From E44-bin32 sp041573795 (GTDB lineage: Bacteria; Chloroflexota; Anaerolineae; Anaerolineales; E44-bin32), in assembly GCA_041573795.1 (NCBI GenBank), contig JBFFQB010000002.1:53549-117548 (forward strand): a DNA stretch of 64,000 nt. The letters run 5' to 3'. The first letter of the stretch is position 1; each line of letters opens with the position of its first letter. Made by a program: the position numbers and the translations under genes. The notes under the pieces are model-generated. The model was not told where the DNA came from and made no database searches. It saw only the letters and a program-made list of their open reading frames with translations. This document shows, piece after piece, positions 1 through 8,980 of this stretch.

Positions 1-82
1 GCAATCTGTTACATTCCACCTCCGTCGAAGCCATTCATCCCCTGATATGCCCAAGTATATCACGCCTCTCAACCAAATTTGC

Positions 83-155
83 ATGCGCATAGCCACAATA
101 ATATCTATTCCACCATATTCTATTTTTCATTAAGGTAATAAAAGGCTATGCGCAT
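83..155. repeat. 12-bp perfect inverted repeat with 49-nt spacer
   Basis: The arms ATGCGCATAGCC (83-94) and GGCTATGCGCAT (144-155) are exact reverse complements, separated by an AT-rich 49-nt spacer. The element lies just past the 3' end of the minus-strand gene ending at 167. The spacer is too long for a simple intrinsic terminator and no U-tract follows. It could be a small non-autonomous element, or a paired-arm structure at the mRNA 3' end. The rest of positions 1-166 shows no gene that I can support. Confidence 0.6.
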
Positions 156-166
156 TTATTATCTGC

Positions 167-952
167 TCACCATTTTGCGTTCGGGAAGGTATTTACGCTC
201 ACTTGCGATCCGATGGCTTTGTACATGACAACATCTGTAAAAGGCTCGCCCAAAATGCAATCATGGATTGCCCAGCTGCGGCCCCGTATCGAAGTTGAAA
301 ATTCCGGTGAGCGGAATGGGGAGGAGCCATCTAAGCGAGAAATAAGCTCACCCTGATCGGTGAAACCCGAATGAATTTCTTCCATCTTGCGACGACCTTG
401 TTGATACGCAAAACCGTAGCGCTCGAATACGATAGCGTTATGATAAAAAAGGGGATCAATAAAATACACTTCATGTCCAAGGAAATCCACAAATTCTTCA
501 AATATACCGACAGAATATTTAAGCATCTTGAGTCCTTGGCGCACCTGGCCAGGAGCTAAACCAGCCTTCATGGCTGCACGCTCAGCCTCCAAGTTCCTAC
601 GAAATATGCCAAACTCTGTAGGTTTTCCATCTGGCATCATATCGGTATCATATCGTGGAGCATATGGATCATTCATGACGTAGAGCAACACGTGAATTTG
701 CCCAGTCACCGTATCGGTTAAGTGGGCATAGAGCAGAGGGTCTTGGAATCCAACATCATGCCTTAATTCCAATACCACATCAGTGCTACCTGCTTTGCAC
801 TTGATCTGCAGTAGCTTTAGCTCAAGTAAATCTTTGATTTCATGGGGAAGTTCAAATCGTTCAAATATCTCTGGAGGAATAAAGCGGGCGTAAATCAAAG
901 ATTTTTCTTTATCAGGAAGCTGGTTTAATGCAGCAATAGAGCGTGCACCCAT
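167..952 (-). CDS. Conserved-looking protein of unknown function, 261 aa
   Basis: I do not recognise the family. The protein is soluble, with no signal peptide or membrane segment, and rich in aromatic and acidic residues (for example the segment HVLLYVMNDPYAPRYDTD near residue 90). Its ATG shares one base with the TGA stop of smpB, so it is very probably translated from the same mRNA, after smpB. The coding frame is clean and fills the space to position 167. The coupling to smpB does not by itself imply a role in trans-translation. It is a real gene by length, overlap and codon use; the function is open. Confidence 0.8.
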   Translation of the reverse strand: MGARSIAALNQLPDKEKSLIYARFIPPEIFERFELPHEIKDLLELKLLQIKCKAGSTDVVLELRHDVGFQDPLLYAHLTDTVTGQIHVLLYVMNDPYAPRYDTDMMPDGKPTEFGIFRRNLEAERAAMKAGLAPGQVRQGLKMLKYSVGIFEEFVDFLGHEVYFIDPLFYHNAIVFERYGFAYQQGRRKMEEIHSGFTDQGELISRLDGSSPFRSPEFSTSIRGRSWAIHDCILGEPFTDVVMYKAIGSQVSVNTFPNAKW

Positions 953-1416
953 CAGCGACCCCTTCTCGCAATTTCACGCTCAACATCCCGCGCGGCATCT
1001 CGTTTCGAGATCTCCTTCCGCTTGTCATACTTTCGCTTACCTTTAGCTAAAGCAATTTCCAGTTTGGCCTTTCCTTCTTTGAGGTAAAGTCGTAGAGGAA
1101 CGATGGTGTAGCCCTTTTGACGAACTCGGGCAAACAAACGCTGAATTTCTCTTTTGTGCAAGAGTAAGCGCCTGCGACGACGGGGTTCATGGTTGAACTG
1201 CCCGGCTGATTCGTAAGGCGCAATGTGAGCATTAACCAGCCAAGCTTCTGACCCATCTACCTCAATATGAGCTTCCTTCAAGCTAACCTGCCCGGAGCGA
1301 ATGGACTTGATCTCTGTGCCACGCAGGCTCAAACCTGCCTCATATTTATCTTCGAGGAAATATTCATGGCTTGCTTTTCGATTGGTTGCAATCACTTTTA
1401 AGTTATCAGCATTCAT
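952..1416 (-). CDS. smpB: SsrA-binding protein SmpB
   Basis: SmpB binds tmRNA (SsrA) and delivers it to stalled ribosomes for trans-translation in the cytoplasm. The 154-residue length is typical. Family hallmarks are visible: ATNRKASHEYFL at the N-terminus, the GLSLRGTEIKSIRSG segment, the NAHIAPYE strand, and a basic C-terminal tail (KGKRKYDKRKEISKRDAARD) that in the family enters the decoding site. The start ATG at 1416 puts the conserved core about eight residues in, as in homologues. The gene's stop overlaps the start of the downstream unknown gene by one base. No tmRNA gene is visible in this window. Confidence 0.97.
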   Translation of the reverse strand: MNADNLKVIATNRKASHEYFLEDKYEAGLSLRGTEIKSIRSGQVSLKEAHIEVDGSEAWLVNAHIAPYESAGQFNHEPRRRRRLLLHKREIQRLFARVRQKGYTIVPLRLYLKEGKAKLEIALAKGKRKYDKRKEISKRDAARDVEREIARRGR

Positions 1417-1634
1417 ATACGTAAAATTTTATCTCCACCTAACTCATTCTACTTCACAAATGCTATCGATTTACAGGGTGATTTTGAAATCAATTCACGA
1501 TTGCATACAAGCGACTTCATAAAAACCCACCGGTACATTTAGCCTGCTTGTCAGAGTGCTAATTGACGGGGATAATGAGATACGGGCCCCTGTCTTGAAC
1601 AGAGGGATACGATATTTCTGTGGAGTTTTGAACC

Positions 1635-2681
1635 TTGTCAGCTTCAAGCGATGTGAGAGCGACAATCCTGGTCGTGGAAGATGACCCTGCGATGTTGATC
1701 GCCTTCCAGGAAGTGTTGGAAGGCGCCGGCTATGAAGTCGTGGTTGCCGCAAACGGCCGAGATGCATTGTCCTGGCTACATACTCACACCCCAAATCTCA
1801 TCCTATCCGATATCTCCATGCCGGTAATGGATGGTTATAAATTATTTGAAGCAGTCCGTGAGATCCCCGGTGGGGCCTTGATCCCCTTTATCTTCCTTAC
1901 GGCTCGGGGGACCAGGGAAGATATTTTCGCGGGCAAGTCGCGTGGTGCCGATGACTACATAACAAAACCCGTTACAACACAGGAGCTTCTTTCGGCTGTC
2001 AACGCGAGATTACAGCGGTCAGATGAGCTCATGTTTGCTCAGCTTAAAACAGCCTATAAGGAAAGCCTCTTTGTGCTAGCAAATGCCATCGAAATGCGCG
2101 ATGCCTATACTCATGCTCATATGAAGCGCCTCAGCGACTACGCAAGGGCCTTGGCACATAAACTTGAATGGGATCAGACGCAAATGGAGGCTTTAGAATT
2201 TGGGGCTATCCTTCATGATATCGGCAAAATATATATCCCTGAAGCTGTTCTTTGTAAGGAAGGCAAATTATCTGATGACGAGTGGGACGAGATGCGGAAA
2301 CACCCAGAAGTAGGCGCCAGGATGATCCGCGACATCCCATATCTTTCCTCCGCTGTCCCCATGGTCCTTTACCACCATGAACGTTGGGATGGAACAGGCT
2401 ACCCCGAAGGCTTGCGCGGTGACATGATACCCGCCTCCGCTCGACTCCTATCCGTTGCTGACGCTTTCGATGCAATGACCTCCGACCGGCCTTACCGCGA
2501 GGCATTAAGTGCAGAGGTAGCCTATCAAGAGATCATCGACGGGTCAGGAAAGCAGTTCGATCCAGGTATGGTCAAAGCATTGAAGCAGTGTTGGGAGGTT
2601 GGAGATTTTCAACGTATCCTCAAGGGTAAGAATGGGCGCAGGACCAACGGAAAATCTAAACCACCCACAAACAGACGTTAG
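1635..2681 (+). CDS. Response regulator with HD-GYP domain (putative c-di-GMP phosphodiesterase)
   Basis: A two-domain cytoplasmic signalling protein of 348 residues. Residues about 8-125 form a receiver domain with the acidic pair in LVVEDD, the phospho-acceptor Asp in LILSDISMP and the Lys in DDYITKPV. Residues about 140-320 form an HD-GYP domain with HDIGKIYIP and HHERWDGTGYPEGLRG, the metal-binding and GYP signatures of cyclic-di-GMP phosphodiesterases. By family it would degrade c-di-GMP when phosphorylated. The start is a TTG preceded by GGAG at 1622-1625 with about nine bases spacing. It is divergent from smpB; no cognate kinase or GGDEF protein is adjacent. Confidence 0.93.
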   Translation: MSASSDVRATILVVEDDPAMLIAFQEVLEGAGYEVVVAANGRDALSWLHTHTPNLILSDISMPVMDGYKLFEAVREIPGGALIPFIFLTARGTREDIFAGKSRGADDYITKPVTTQELLSAVNARLQRSDELMFAQLKTAYKESLFVLANAIEMRDAYTHAHMKRLSDYARALAHKLEWDQTQMEALEFGAILHDIGKIYIPEAVLCKEGKLSDDEWDEMRKHPEVGARMIRDIPYLSSAVPMVLYHHERWDGTGYPEGLRGDMIPASARLLSVADAFDAMTSDRPYREALSAEVAYQEIIDGSGKQFDPGMVKALKQCWEVGDFQRILKGKNGRRTNGKSKPPTNRR

Positions 2682-2738
2682 CGTTCGCCACTCCCCGAAC
2701 TATTTGCCAAGACAAGATTATCCAATAAGATTCTAAGA

Positions 2739-3701
2739 ATGATGTCGCCCCTGAAAAAAGTTTCGGGCATTGTGCGAGTTCAATTATCGCGAATGCTCGA
2801 AAAACTCATGATCTACTACCGGCGAATTAACCACTCGACAGGAGGTACTTTATCGATCCTGTCGCTATCGGTTAGACGCTTTAGTGAGTCAAGGGCTGCA
2901 GAAAATGCAGCCACGCTGGCGTACTACACGCTATTTGCCATTTTTCCTTTCTTGATCTCTCTTGTTGTTGCCGGAAGTTTCTTCCTTGAGCGCGAGGAGG
3001 TCTTTCAGCGTGTTCAGGATTTCGTTACACAAGCATTCCCTGCATCCCAAAGCCTAATTCAAGATAACCTGAATACGATTCTCACATTACGAGGAACAGT
3101 TGGGATTGTCGGGCTTATTGGTTTAGTTTGGTCGGGCACCGGTCTATTCTCAAACTTGATCTACGCGATCAACCGTGCTTGGCCAAACACCAGGCCAAGA
3201 AATTTTATACGCAAACGATTGGCGGGATTTGGGGTTGCGCTCTCATTGGCGCTTCTGCTTGGACTTTCGATCATCACGACAACTACGGTAAATTTGTTGT
3301 TGAGCCTCGACTTTGCGAAATATGGCTTGAGAGCGCTAGAAATACTTCCACTGAGGTCTATGCTGACTCGCTTTTTATCCTGGCTCATGAAAGGCTTCAT
3401 CTTCTTTGGTGTATATATGTGGGCGCCTAATACGCGCGTGCCCATCAAAGCTGCTGCCTGGGGTGCGGCCGTTGCAGCAACGGGATGGGAGCTGGCAACG
3501 GCTGCGTTCACTTGGTATCTCACAAGTGGGTTCACCAGATTTGAACTGGTCTACGGATCGCTAGGAACTGTGGTCGTCTTGATGCTCTGGATTTACATCG
3601 GCGCACTGGTGGTCCTGTTCGGTGCCCATTTAGGTGCAGCAATCGTCGCCTATAACCAAGATCAGCGAGGCGGAACGCTTCAATCCCGTTTCATCCGCTA
3701 A
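2739..3701 (+). CDS. YihY/BrkB-family integral membrane protein
   Basis: A 320-residue protein with six predicted membrane segments in the pattern of the YihY (formerly misnamed RNase BN) family. Family-typical stretches include ENAATLAYYTLFAIFPFLI, the GTVGIVGLIGLVWSGTGLF segment and the C-terminal GSLGTVVVLMLWIYIGAL followed by GAHLGA. The family's transport or envelope function is not established. The ATG at 2739 is followed by a basic cytoplasmic N-terminus; a later start near Met19 is also possible. The gene follows the HD-GYP regulator by 57 bases on the same strand and could be cotranscribed. Confidence 0.92.
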   Translation: MMSPLKKVSGIVRVQLSRMLEKLMIYYRRINHSTGGTLSILSLSVRRFSESRAAENAATLAYYTLFAIFPFLISLVVAGSFFLEREEVFQRVQDFVTQAFPASQSLIQDNLNTILTLRGTVGIVGLIGLVWSGTGLFSNLIYAINRAWPNTRPRNFIRKRLAGFGVALSLALLLGLSIITTTTVNLLLSLDFAKYGLRALEILPLRSMLTRFLSWLMKGFIFFGVYMWAPNTRVPIKAAAWGAAVAATGWELATAAFTWYLTSGFTRFELVYGSLGTVVVLMLWIYIGALVVLFGAHLGAAIVAYNQDQRGGTLQSRFIR

Positions 3702-4031
3702 ACTCCAATTTCTTACACTCGCCGTCTCTAGAACATCTGTACGAATCTCTCATTTATAACCATCACAACGAGCTCGTCTCGTTCTCTATCGATATCCAGC
3801 ACCCTGGAGCAGGGGAGGCAGCGTTGTGCTTCGGCAGTCCACGAATTCAGAATCCCCTCTGACCGCGAGAGATTTCTCCATACAAATTCGTACCCTTGGC
3901 TGGATAGCGTCTGGTGGTGTGGGGGGCTTGACAGGCCGACAAGAAGAGATAAAATTGGCTTATGGTTATGATAAGTACTATTATAGCAAGCATAAATTGG
4001 CTTTGGTAGAAGTGCCGGGAAGGAGTAGTTC
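3702..4031. other. 330-bp gap: promoter region of the recombinase, no supported gene
   Basis: The gap holds short overlapping open frames on both strands without recognisable domains, and I call none of them. The only signal is a good sigma-70 type promoter at 3928-3955, followed by a purine-rich ribosome-binding site (GGAAGGAG) about seven bases before the GTG at 4032. The stretch from 3940 to 4010 is AT-rich. No hairpin terminator for the preceding membrane protein gene is evident. Confidence 0.6.
3928..3955 (+). promoter_or_regulatory. Sigma-70-type promoter of the tyrosine recombinase gene
   Basis: The -35 box TTGACA (3928-3933) is consensus and lies 16 bases before a -10-like TAAAAT (3950-3955). 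The predicted transcript would start near 3962 and leave a leader of about 70 bases before the GTG at 4032. Confidence 0.6.
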
Positions 4032-5024
4032 GTGCCTGATTTATCCCTGATCGAAAGCATTGGCGCGTATCTGGACAGCGTTTCTCTTGCGCGCAGCCCA
4101 AACACTGCCCGAACGTACACAAATGCCCTAAATGCCTTCCTGATCGTATTAGAGGATCAACTCCAAGTCGATCCTGAGAAGACCCCGACGAAAGCAATCG
4201 AGGTCGACTGGGTCACAGCTTTTTCTGATGCCCTCAAAGTTTATGCCCCTGCCACCGAGCGACTATACCTCACAGCCCTGGCTGGCTGGTATGAATTTAT
4301 CGCTGCCGAGCAGCACGCGGATCTAAATCTTCCCCGTTTACGCCTGCTTATTCGCCGCCGCGGCCGAAAACCGGGCCAACGATTGCCCCAATTCCCCCGC
4401 AAGCAAATCGAAGAAGTTGTTAAGTATGCAATTAATCTTGCAAGCCAGAATCGCACGGACGAGGCAGAGCGGCTTCGAAGTCTTCGTGATCGGGCCTTCC
4501 TGCTTACCTTAGCAGACACAGGTGTGCGCGTCCATGAGGCTTGTAACCTGCGGCGAGGAGATGTGGACTGGAATGAAGGACGAGCACTGCTCGTCGGAAA
4601 AGGTGATCAGCAAGCGATTGTCAGATTCTCATCGCGGGCTTTGTCGGCGTTAAAACAATATCTGAACCTTCGGTCGACGCTCGACGGAGGGTCTGGCCGA
4701 CCGCTGGCTTCCCTCCCCCTTTTCTCCCGTCATGATCGTGGTGCTGGAAAGAAGGTTCTGCCCATCTCAACCACAACCGGGCGTGCCATCGTACACCAAC
4801 GTGTGCGTGAATGTTTGGGTGAGGAAATTAGTGCTGAAATCACGCCACACTCCTTCCGTCATTACTTTGTGACAACAGTATTGCGCGGTTCTGGTGGAAA
4901 TTTAAAACTGGCCCAAGAACTTGCCAGGCATCGAAATATCGCCGTTACGCAGCGCTATGCTCATCTTTCGGACGACGAGCTTGATCGCGGGTACCACGAC
5001 ATCTTCGAGCGCGGCGAGAGCTAG
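4032..5024 (+). CDS. Tyrosine recombinase, XerC/XerD-like
   Basis: A 330-residue phage-integrase-family recombinase. The N-terminal SAM-like core-binding domain (about residues 1-105) contains ARSPNTARTYTNALNAF. The catalytic domain carries the first Arg in DTGVRVHEACNLRRGDV, a Lys in the LLVGKGDQ hairpin, the HSFRH box, the second His in ELARHRNIA and the nucleophilic Tyr in VTQRYAHL, so the full catalytic set is present. It starts at GTG with a strong upstream Shine-Dalgarno. Its TAG stop overlaps the stop of the convergent ctaA in a CTAG palindrome. No att sites or cargo flank it, so a housekeeping XerCD-type or orphan role is more likely than an active integron or phage integrase; no dif-like site was identified. 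Confidence 0.9.
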   Translation: MPDLSLIESIGAYLDSVSLARSPNTARTYTNALNAFLIVLEDQLQVDPEKTPTKAIEVDWVTAFSDALKVYAPATERLYLTALAGWYEFIAAEQHADLNLPRLRLLIRRRGRKPGQRLPQFPRKQIEEVVKYAINLASQNRTDEAERLRSLRDRAFLLTLADTGVRVHEACNLRRGDVDWNEGRALLVGKGDQQAIVRFSSRALSALKQYLNLRSTLDGGSGRPLASLPLFSRHDRGAGKKVLPISTTTGRAIVHQRVRECLGEEISAEITPHSFRHYFVTTVLRGSGGNLKLAQELARHRNIAVTQRYAHLSDDELDRGYHDIFERGES

Positions 5025-5935
5025 GCAGTTTCGTGCAAGCGTTGGGTTCGAAAGATAGTGACGATCAACCCTAACCAGATTAAATCCGCCAGAAGCAGGT
5101 GAAGAATCTGTAGCCAAACTGGGGCCAGGAGGAGCACATTGATCAGGCCAGCGAGTAACTGGGTCAGGATCAATAGGGTTAGTACCATCTGTAATTGCGG
5201 CGCCCGCATTTCTCCCGGAGGAGGCAAGCGAATCCCAATGAGGATGGATAGTGAAGCCAGGAGCGCGATCACCGGATGCCAGATCCGGAGTCGCAATAAG
5301 AAATGTGCGTTGGCATTGAAGTCCTGACGAATCCCTTCGATTAATGTCGAGCTGGGGAACAGGGTATCTCCCAGCGCCGCAATTGCCCCGCTCATCCCGA
5401 CCAGAATAATGCCCACCATACCCAGCATGAGCAGCAAGCCCCGCGTGGAGTAAAGTTCGAATACGGTGGGTGACTTTACCTCCAAATTCTCTATCACCGC
5501 CATAATGGAACCTAAAAGCACAAAAGTATTAAGGAGATGTAAGGCTCCAATTACGGCACGGGTCGCGGAGCTATTGAATGCCACCAGCTCGAAAAGAACA
5601 AGTCCTGCCCCGATCAGCGCCTCTATGATCATCGATCCCATGGCCAGTCCTGCGAAAATTCGGGCAAGATGTCCAGCGTGGAACGTCCAAAACACCCAGA
5701 TCAGTAATCCCAATACCAGCAAGAAAGCAACGCCACTAGAAATACGATGGGTGAACTCAACGATCGTTTCAACGGCCGGTGCACGGGGGATAACCTCGCC
5801 ATTACAGAGCGGCCAATGCTTGCCGCAGCCAGCCCCCGCTCCCGTGGCACGCACATATGCTCCCCATAGGATCACGAGGATACTTACGATGAGCGTAAAG
5901 AAGCTGTAGCGGCGCAGTGACCGTATGTTCTTCAT
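5021..5935 (-). CDS. ctaA: Heme A synthase, COX15/CtaA family
   Basis: Membrane enzyme that oxidises the C8 methyl of heme O to a formyl group, giving heme A for aa3-type cytochrome oxidases. The 304 residues contain about eight hydrophobic segments. Family marks are WGAYVRATGAGAGCGKHWP with the paired cysteines, the heme-ligand His in EFTHRIS, a second in GALHLLN, one in RIWHPVIAL and one in LHLLLADLIWLG. Its ATG overlaps the TGA of the upstream FAD/Fe-S oxidase (ATGA), so the two are translationally coupled. Its presence implies an oxygen-respiring lifestyle at least part of the time. Confidence 0.95.
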   Translation of the reverse strand: MKNIRSLRRYSFFTLIVSILVILWGAYVRATGAGAGCGKHWPLCNGEVIPRAPAVETIVEFTHRISSGVAFLLVLGLLIWVFWTFHAGHLARIFAGLAMGSMIIEALIGAGLVLFELVAFNSSATRAVIGALHLLNTFVLLGSIMAVIENLEVKSPTVFELYSTRGLLLMLGMVGIILVGMSGAIAALGDTLFPSSTLIEGIRQDFNANAHFLLRLRIWHPVIALLASLSILIGIRLPPPGEMRAPQLQMVLTLLILTQLLAGLINVLLLAPVWLQILHLLLADLIWLGLIVTIFRTQRLHETA

Positions 5936-8892
5936 GCTTGGTCTTCCGCTTCAGCCCGTAAGAGTGCAGCCAGATATTGCGCCGGATGCAAGGCTTCTAC
6001 TCCAGATCCATCGCGAATCTGCGTTCGGCAAGAAAATCCTGGGGCGACAACAAGCTGATCAAGTTGTTGTGCCTCCCGAACCGAAGGAAGCAAGACTTGC
6101 TCCGCGATCTGAAGGGAGAGATCGTAATGTTCTTCTTCATACCCAAATGCGCCTGCCATTCCACAGCATCCCGATGGTATCTCCGCAATGTTAAGCCCGA
6201 TCAAATCGAACAGTTGTTTAAATGGGTTCGAGCCAACAAGCGCCTTCGTATAGCAGTGATTGTGAAGGCGCGCTGGGGCAACATCTACCTCCCCGCCCCA
6301 ATTATCTAGCGGTTGGGCTCCGGACGAATCTTCCGCAACAAGAAACTCTTCCAAAAGATGTGACCGTTCTGCAAGGGCGTGTGCGCGCGTATCCTTCGGA
6401 AAGAACTCAAGGTATTCATCTCGAAGGGTTAATAGACAGGAAGGTTCCAGTCCGATGATCGGAACCCCTTCAAGGTCATTTGTGCACAAGGCTTCCAGAT
6501 TCTGCCCTGCAAATTTGCGAGCTTCTTTCAGAAATCCTTTGGATATCATTGGGCGTCCGCAGCAACCTTGATCAGGGACGATTTCGACCGAATAGCCCAG
6601 GTGCTCAAGGATAAAGATTGCGTCTCTTCCTATCTCAGGCTGCATAAATTGTGTGTAGGTGTCGACAAACAAAATAACCCGTTTGTTATCCGGTCTTTTC
6701 GTTTTGAACGTCGAATGCCATGATCGAAAAGTTTCTTTTGCAAAACTCGGTATGGAGCGTTCCTTGGATATTCCGAGGATAGCCTGTTGCAGATTGCGCA
6801 GATTCTGATTCCCTCGCGCCCACGAAATAATGTTCGAAAAGGGTTGGGCGATAGTGGCGGCTTTATGAAGATTGGCAAAAAGCCGGCTACGAAGGGGTAC
6901 GCCATGTTCTTGATTGTATAAATGCAAGAATTCTGCTTTGATCCGAGCCATATCAACCGCAGTTGGACATTCTGCCTTACAACCCTTACATTCGAGGCAT
7001 AAGTCCAGCACTTGTACCATTTGCGTACTGGTGAGGGAATCCGGCGGAAGCAGCCCCGACATGGCCGCGCGCAACGCATTTGCCCGCCCGCGTGTTGTGT
7101 GTATCTCATCACGTGTGGCCTGGTAGGAGGGACACATCAGACCTTCTTCCTGTCGACAAACCCCTACACCCGTGCATGCTTCCACGGCGGGTACCCATCC
7201 ACCCTCGCGACGGTGTGCAAAGATCGAGTCAAGTTCTATGACGCTATATTCAGGACCAAAGCGTAAGTTGCTGGTCAAAGAGCCAGCACCGCCATAACCA
7301 CTGCGTGACGGAATGACCTTGCCTGGATTGAAACGCTCATATGGATCGAATGCTTCTTTTATCTCACGAAAGGCTTGCATCAATTCGGGGCCGAACAATC
7401 TTTCGTTATATTCGGTATGTGACAATCCATCGCCATGTTCACCTGAGATCGAACCACGCAAAGATAAAGCGATGTCAATCACCGCTTCGGCAATCTCACG
7501 CATTTGCGTGACACCCGCATCAGTCTTCAAATTGATCATAGGCCGAAGGTGCAAACACCCAGCAGATGCATGGGCGTACCACTCCCCGAAGGTCTGATGC
7601 TCAGCCAAGACCTTCTCGACACGTCGGACGAAATCACTCAGGTGTTCAACAGGAACCGCGACATCCTCGATGAAGGTAATGGGTTTGGTATCACCGGGAA
7701 CCGACATGAGAAGGCCGAGACCGACCTTGCGCACGGCCCAGAGATCATCCATCGCTTGCGGATCATCAAGTAGGATCGCTCCCGATAACGCACTCGCTTT
7801 TTTCGTCGCTTCCGCTTGATCCTTCCCTGTAAATTCGACGACTAAAACTGCTGCTGGATCACCTTCAAGGAAACCCATCCTTCGTGCATAGGCTGGAATT
7901 GCCCTGGCCCGTTCAAAAATTGAGCGCGGGATCAACTCAACTGCATCTGGAGCATAAGAAAGCAGGTCTGGGGTTGCATCGGCTGCTTCGGCAACGCTTT
8001 TAAAAGGAAGGACGGCTAATGCCCTTGCCTGAGGTTGTTCAACCAGATTCAGTTTGATCTTTCGGAGAATCGCCAGCGTGCCTTCTGAGGAGACCATCAG
8101 GGGGGCTAAGTTTGGGCCTGCCGTGGGGGGATAGGCTTGATCCTCCCGATACCAGACTTGAGGTTGGCTGGGTGTGTAGCCGAGCAGGTAATTCAGGCTG
8201 TATCCCGAAGCCCGTCGCCAGGTTCCAGGCCAGTGTTTCGTAACTGCTTCTGCATATACTTCTCGAACATGGGCTATTCGAGCGTAGATTGATCCTTCCA
8301 ATCCCTCCAGGTTTCCCCGCTGTGCAAAGGCCTTTTCAGACAGCGGTTCAAAGCGGGCAATGCTCCCATCGCTCAGTACCACCTCTGTCGCCAGCACATG
8401 GTCGATCGTAAGGCCATAACGAATAGAATGCGCACCCGTGGCATTGTTCCCAACCATCCCACCGAAAGTAGCCCGCTCGGCCGATGCTGGATCCGGGCCA
8501 AACATGAGACCGTACGGCGCAAGCCTTTTGAGTAGCCCATCCAGGATGACTCCCGGCCCCACAATCGCACTTCGTGATTCAAGATCAACTTCATGGATTG
8601 CATTTAGATATTTCGAACAATCTAAAACCAAGCCTTCTCCCAGCGTTTGGCCGGCCATACTGGATCCAGAACCACGCGGGATGATAGGTACGTCGTATTC
8701 GTTCGCAATTTCAACGACGGCACAAATTTCATCTTCATCGCGTGGAAGCACGATGCCGAGGGGTTCGATTTGAAAGTTCGAGGCATCTGTACTGTAAAGT
8801 ACGCGGGAAATGCGATCGAATAATATTTCCCCCGTGATTCTTTTCTCTAGAGACTGTTTGATGTCAAGGGATTTCTCTTTGGTGCTTTCCAT
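5932..8892 (-). CDS. FAD-binding and Fe-S oxidoreductase fusion (GlcD/GlcF-type, probable D-2-hydroxyacid dehydrogenase)
   Basis: A 986-residue flavoprotein combining a GlcD-type FAD half with a GlcF-type Fe-S half. Residues about 40-190 form the FAD_binding_4 fold (PIIPRGSGSSMAGQTLG), about 260-530 the FAD-oxidase C-terminal fold ending in GEHGDGLSHTEY and RFNPGKVIP. Then come ferredoxin-like motifs (VGVCRQEEGLMCPSYQATR and CLECKGCKAECPTAV) and two CCG domains (GCCGRPM and GCCGMAGAF). By family it would oxidise D-lactate or a similar 2-hydroxyacid and pass electrons to the membrane. The ribosome-binding sequence GAGGAACC is followed by a run of nine A bases before the ATG. The substrate cannot be read from sequence. 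Confidence 0.93.
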   Translation of the reverse strand: MESTKEKSLDIKQSLEKRITGEILFDRISRVLYSTDASNFQIEPLGIVLPRDEDEICAVVEIANEYDVPIIPRGSGSSMAGQTLGEGLVLDCSKYLNAIHEVDLESRSAIVGPGVILDGLLKRLAPYGLMFGPDPASAERATFGGMVGNNATGAHSIRYGLTIDHVLATEVVLSDGSIARFEPLSEKAFAQRGNLEGLEGSIYARIAHVREVYAEAVTKHWPGTWRRASGYSLNYLLGYTPSQPQVWYREDQAYPPTAGPNLAPLMVSSEGTLAILRKIKLNLVEQPQARALAVLPFKSVAEAADATPDLLSYAPDAVELIPRSIFERARAIPAYARRMGFLEGDPAAVLVVEFTGKDQAEATKKASALSGAILLDDPQAMDDLWAVRKVGLGLLMSVPGDTKPITFIEDVAVPVEHLSDFVRRVEKVLAEHQTFGEWYAHASAGCLHLRPMINLKTDAGVTQMREIAEAVIDIALSLRGSISGEHGDGLSHTEYNERLFGPELMQAFREIKEAFDPYERFNPGKVIPSRSGYGGAGSLTSNLRFGPEYSVIELDSIFAHRREGGWVPAVEACTGVGVCRQEEGLMCPSYQATRDEIHTTRGRANALRAAMSGLLPPDSLTSTQMVQVLDLCLECKGCKAECPTAVDMARIKAEFLHLYNQEHGVPLRSRLFANLHKAATIAQPFSNIISWARGNQNLRNLQQAILGISKERSIPSFAKETFRSWHSTFKTKRPDNKRVILFVDTYTQFMQPEIGRDAIFILEHLGYSVEIVPDQGCCGRPMISKGFLKEARKFAGQNLEALCTNDLEGVPIIGLEPSCLLTLRDEYLEFFPKDTRAHALAERSHLLEEFLVAEDSSGAQPLDNWGGEVDVAPARLHNHCYTKALVGSNPFKQLFDLIGLNIAEIPSGCCGMAGAFGYEEEHYDLSLQIAEQVLLPSVREAQQLDQLVVAPGFSCRTQIRDGSGVEALHPAQYLAALLRAEAEDQA

Positions 8893-8980
8893 TTTTTTTT
8901 TGGTTCCTCAAGACTGCAACAGCGCCAAATATTTACACAGGTGTGGAAAGAAGGCGTAAGTTCGGCCAAACAGTAGCGCC

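Noticed and set aside
1552..1575. CIRCE-like half site GAGTGCTAA in the smpB/HD-GYP intergenic region
   Set aside because: Only one half matches; the TTAGC upstream is at the wrong distance and lacks the ACTC part.
3728..4197. Open frames on both strands in the gap before the recombinase (for example minus 3728-4120)
   Set aside because: They overlap each other and the recombinase start, show no domain and no ribosome-binding site.
4032..5024. Recombinase as integrase of a mobile island
   Set aside because: No att repeats, tRNA target or cargo genes flank it; neighbours are housekeeping.
8925..8960. Sigma-54-like TTGGCGCTGTTGCAG on the minus strand upstream of hflX's neighbour
   Set aside because: GG and GC are only seven bases apart instead of ten.
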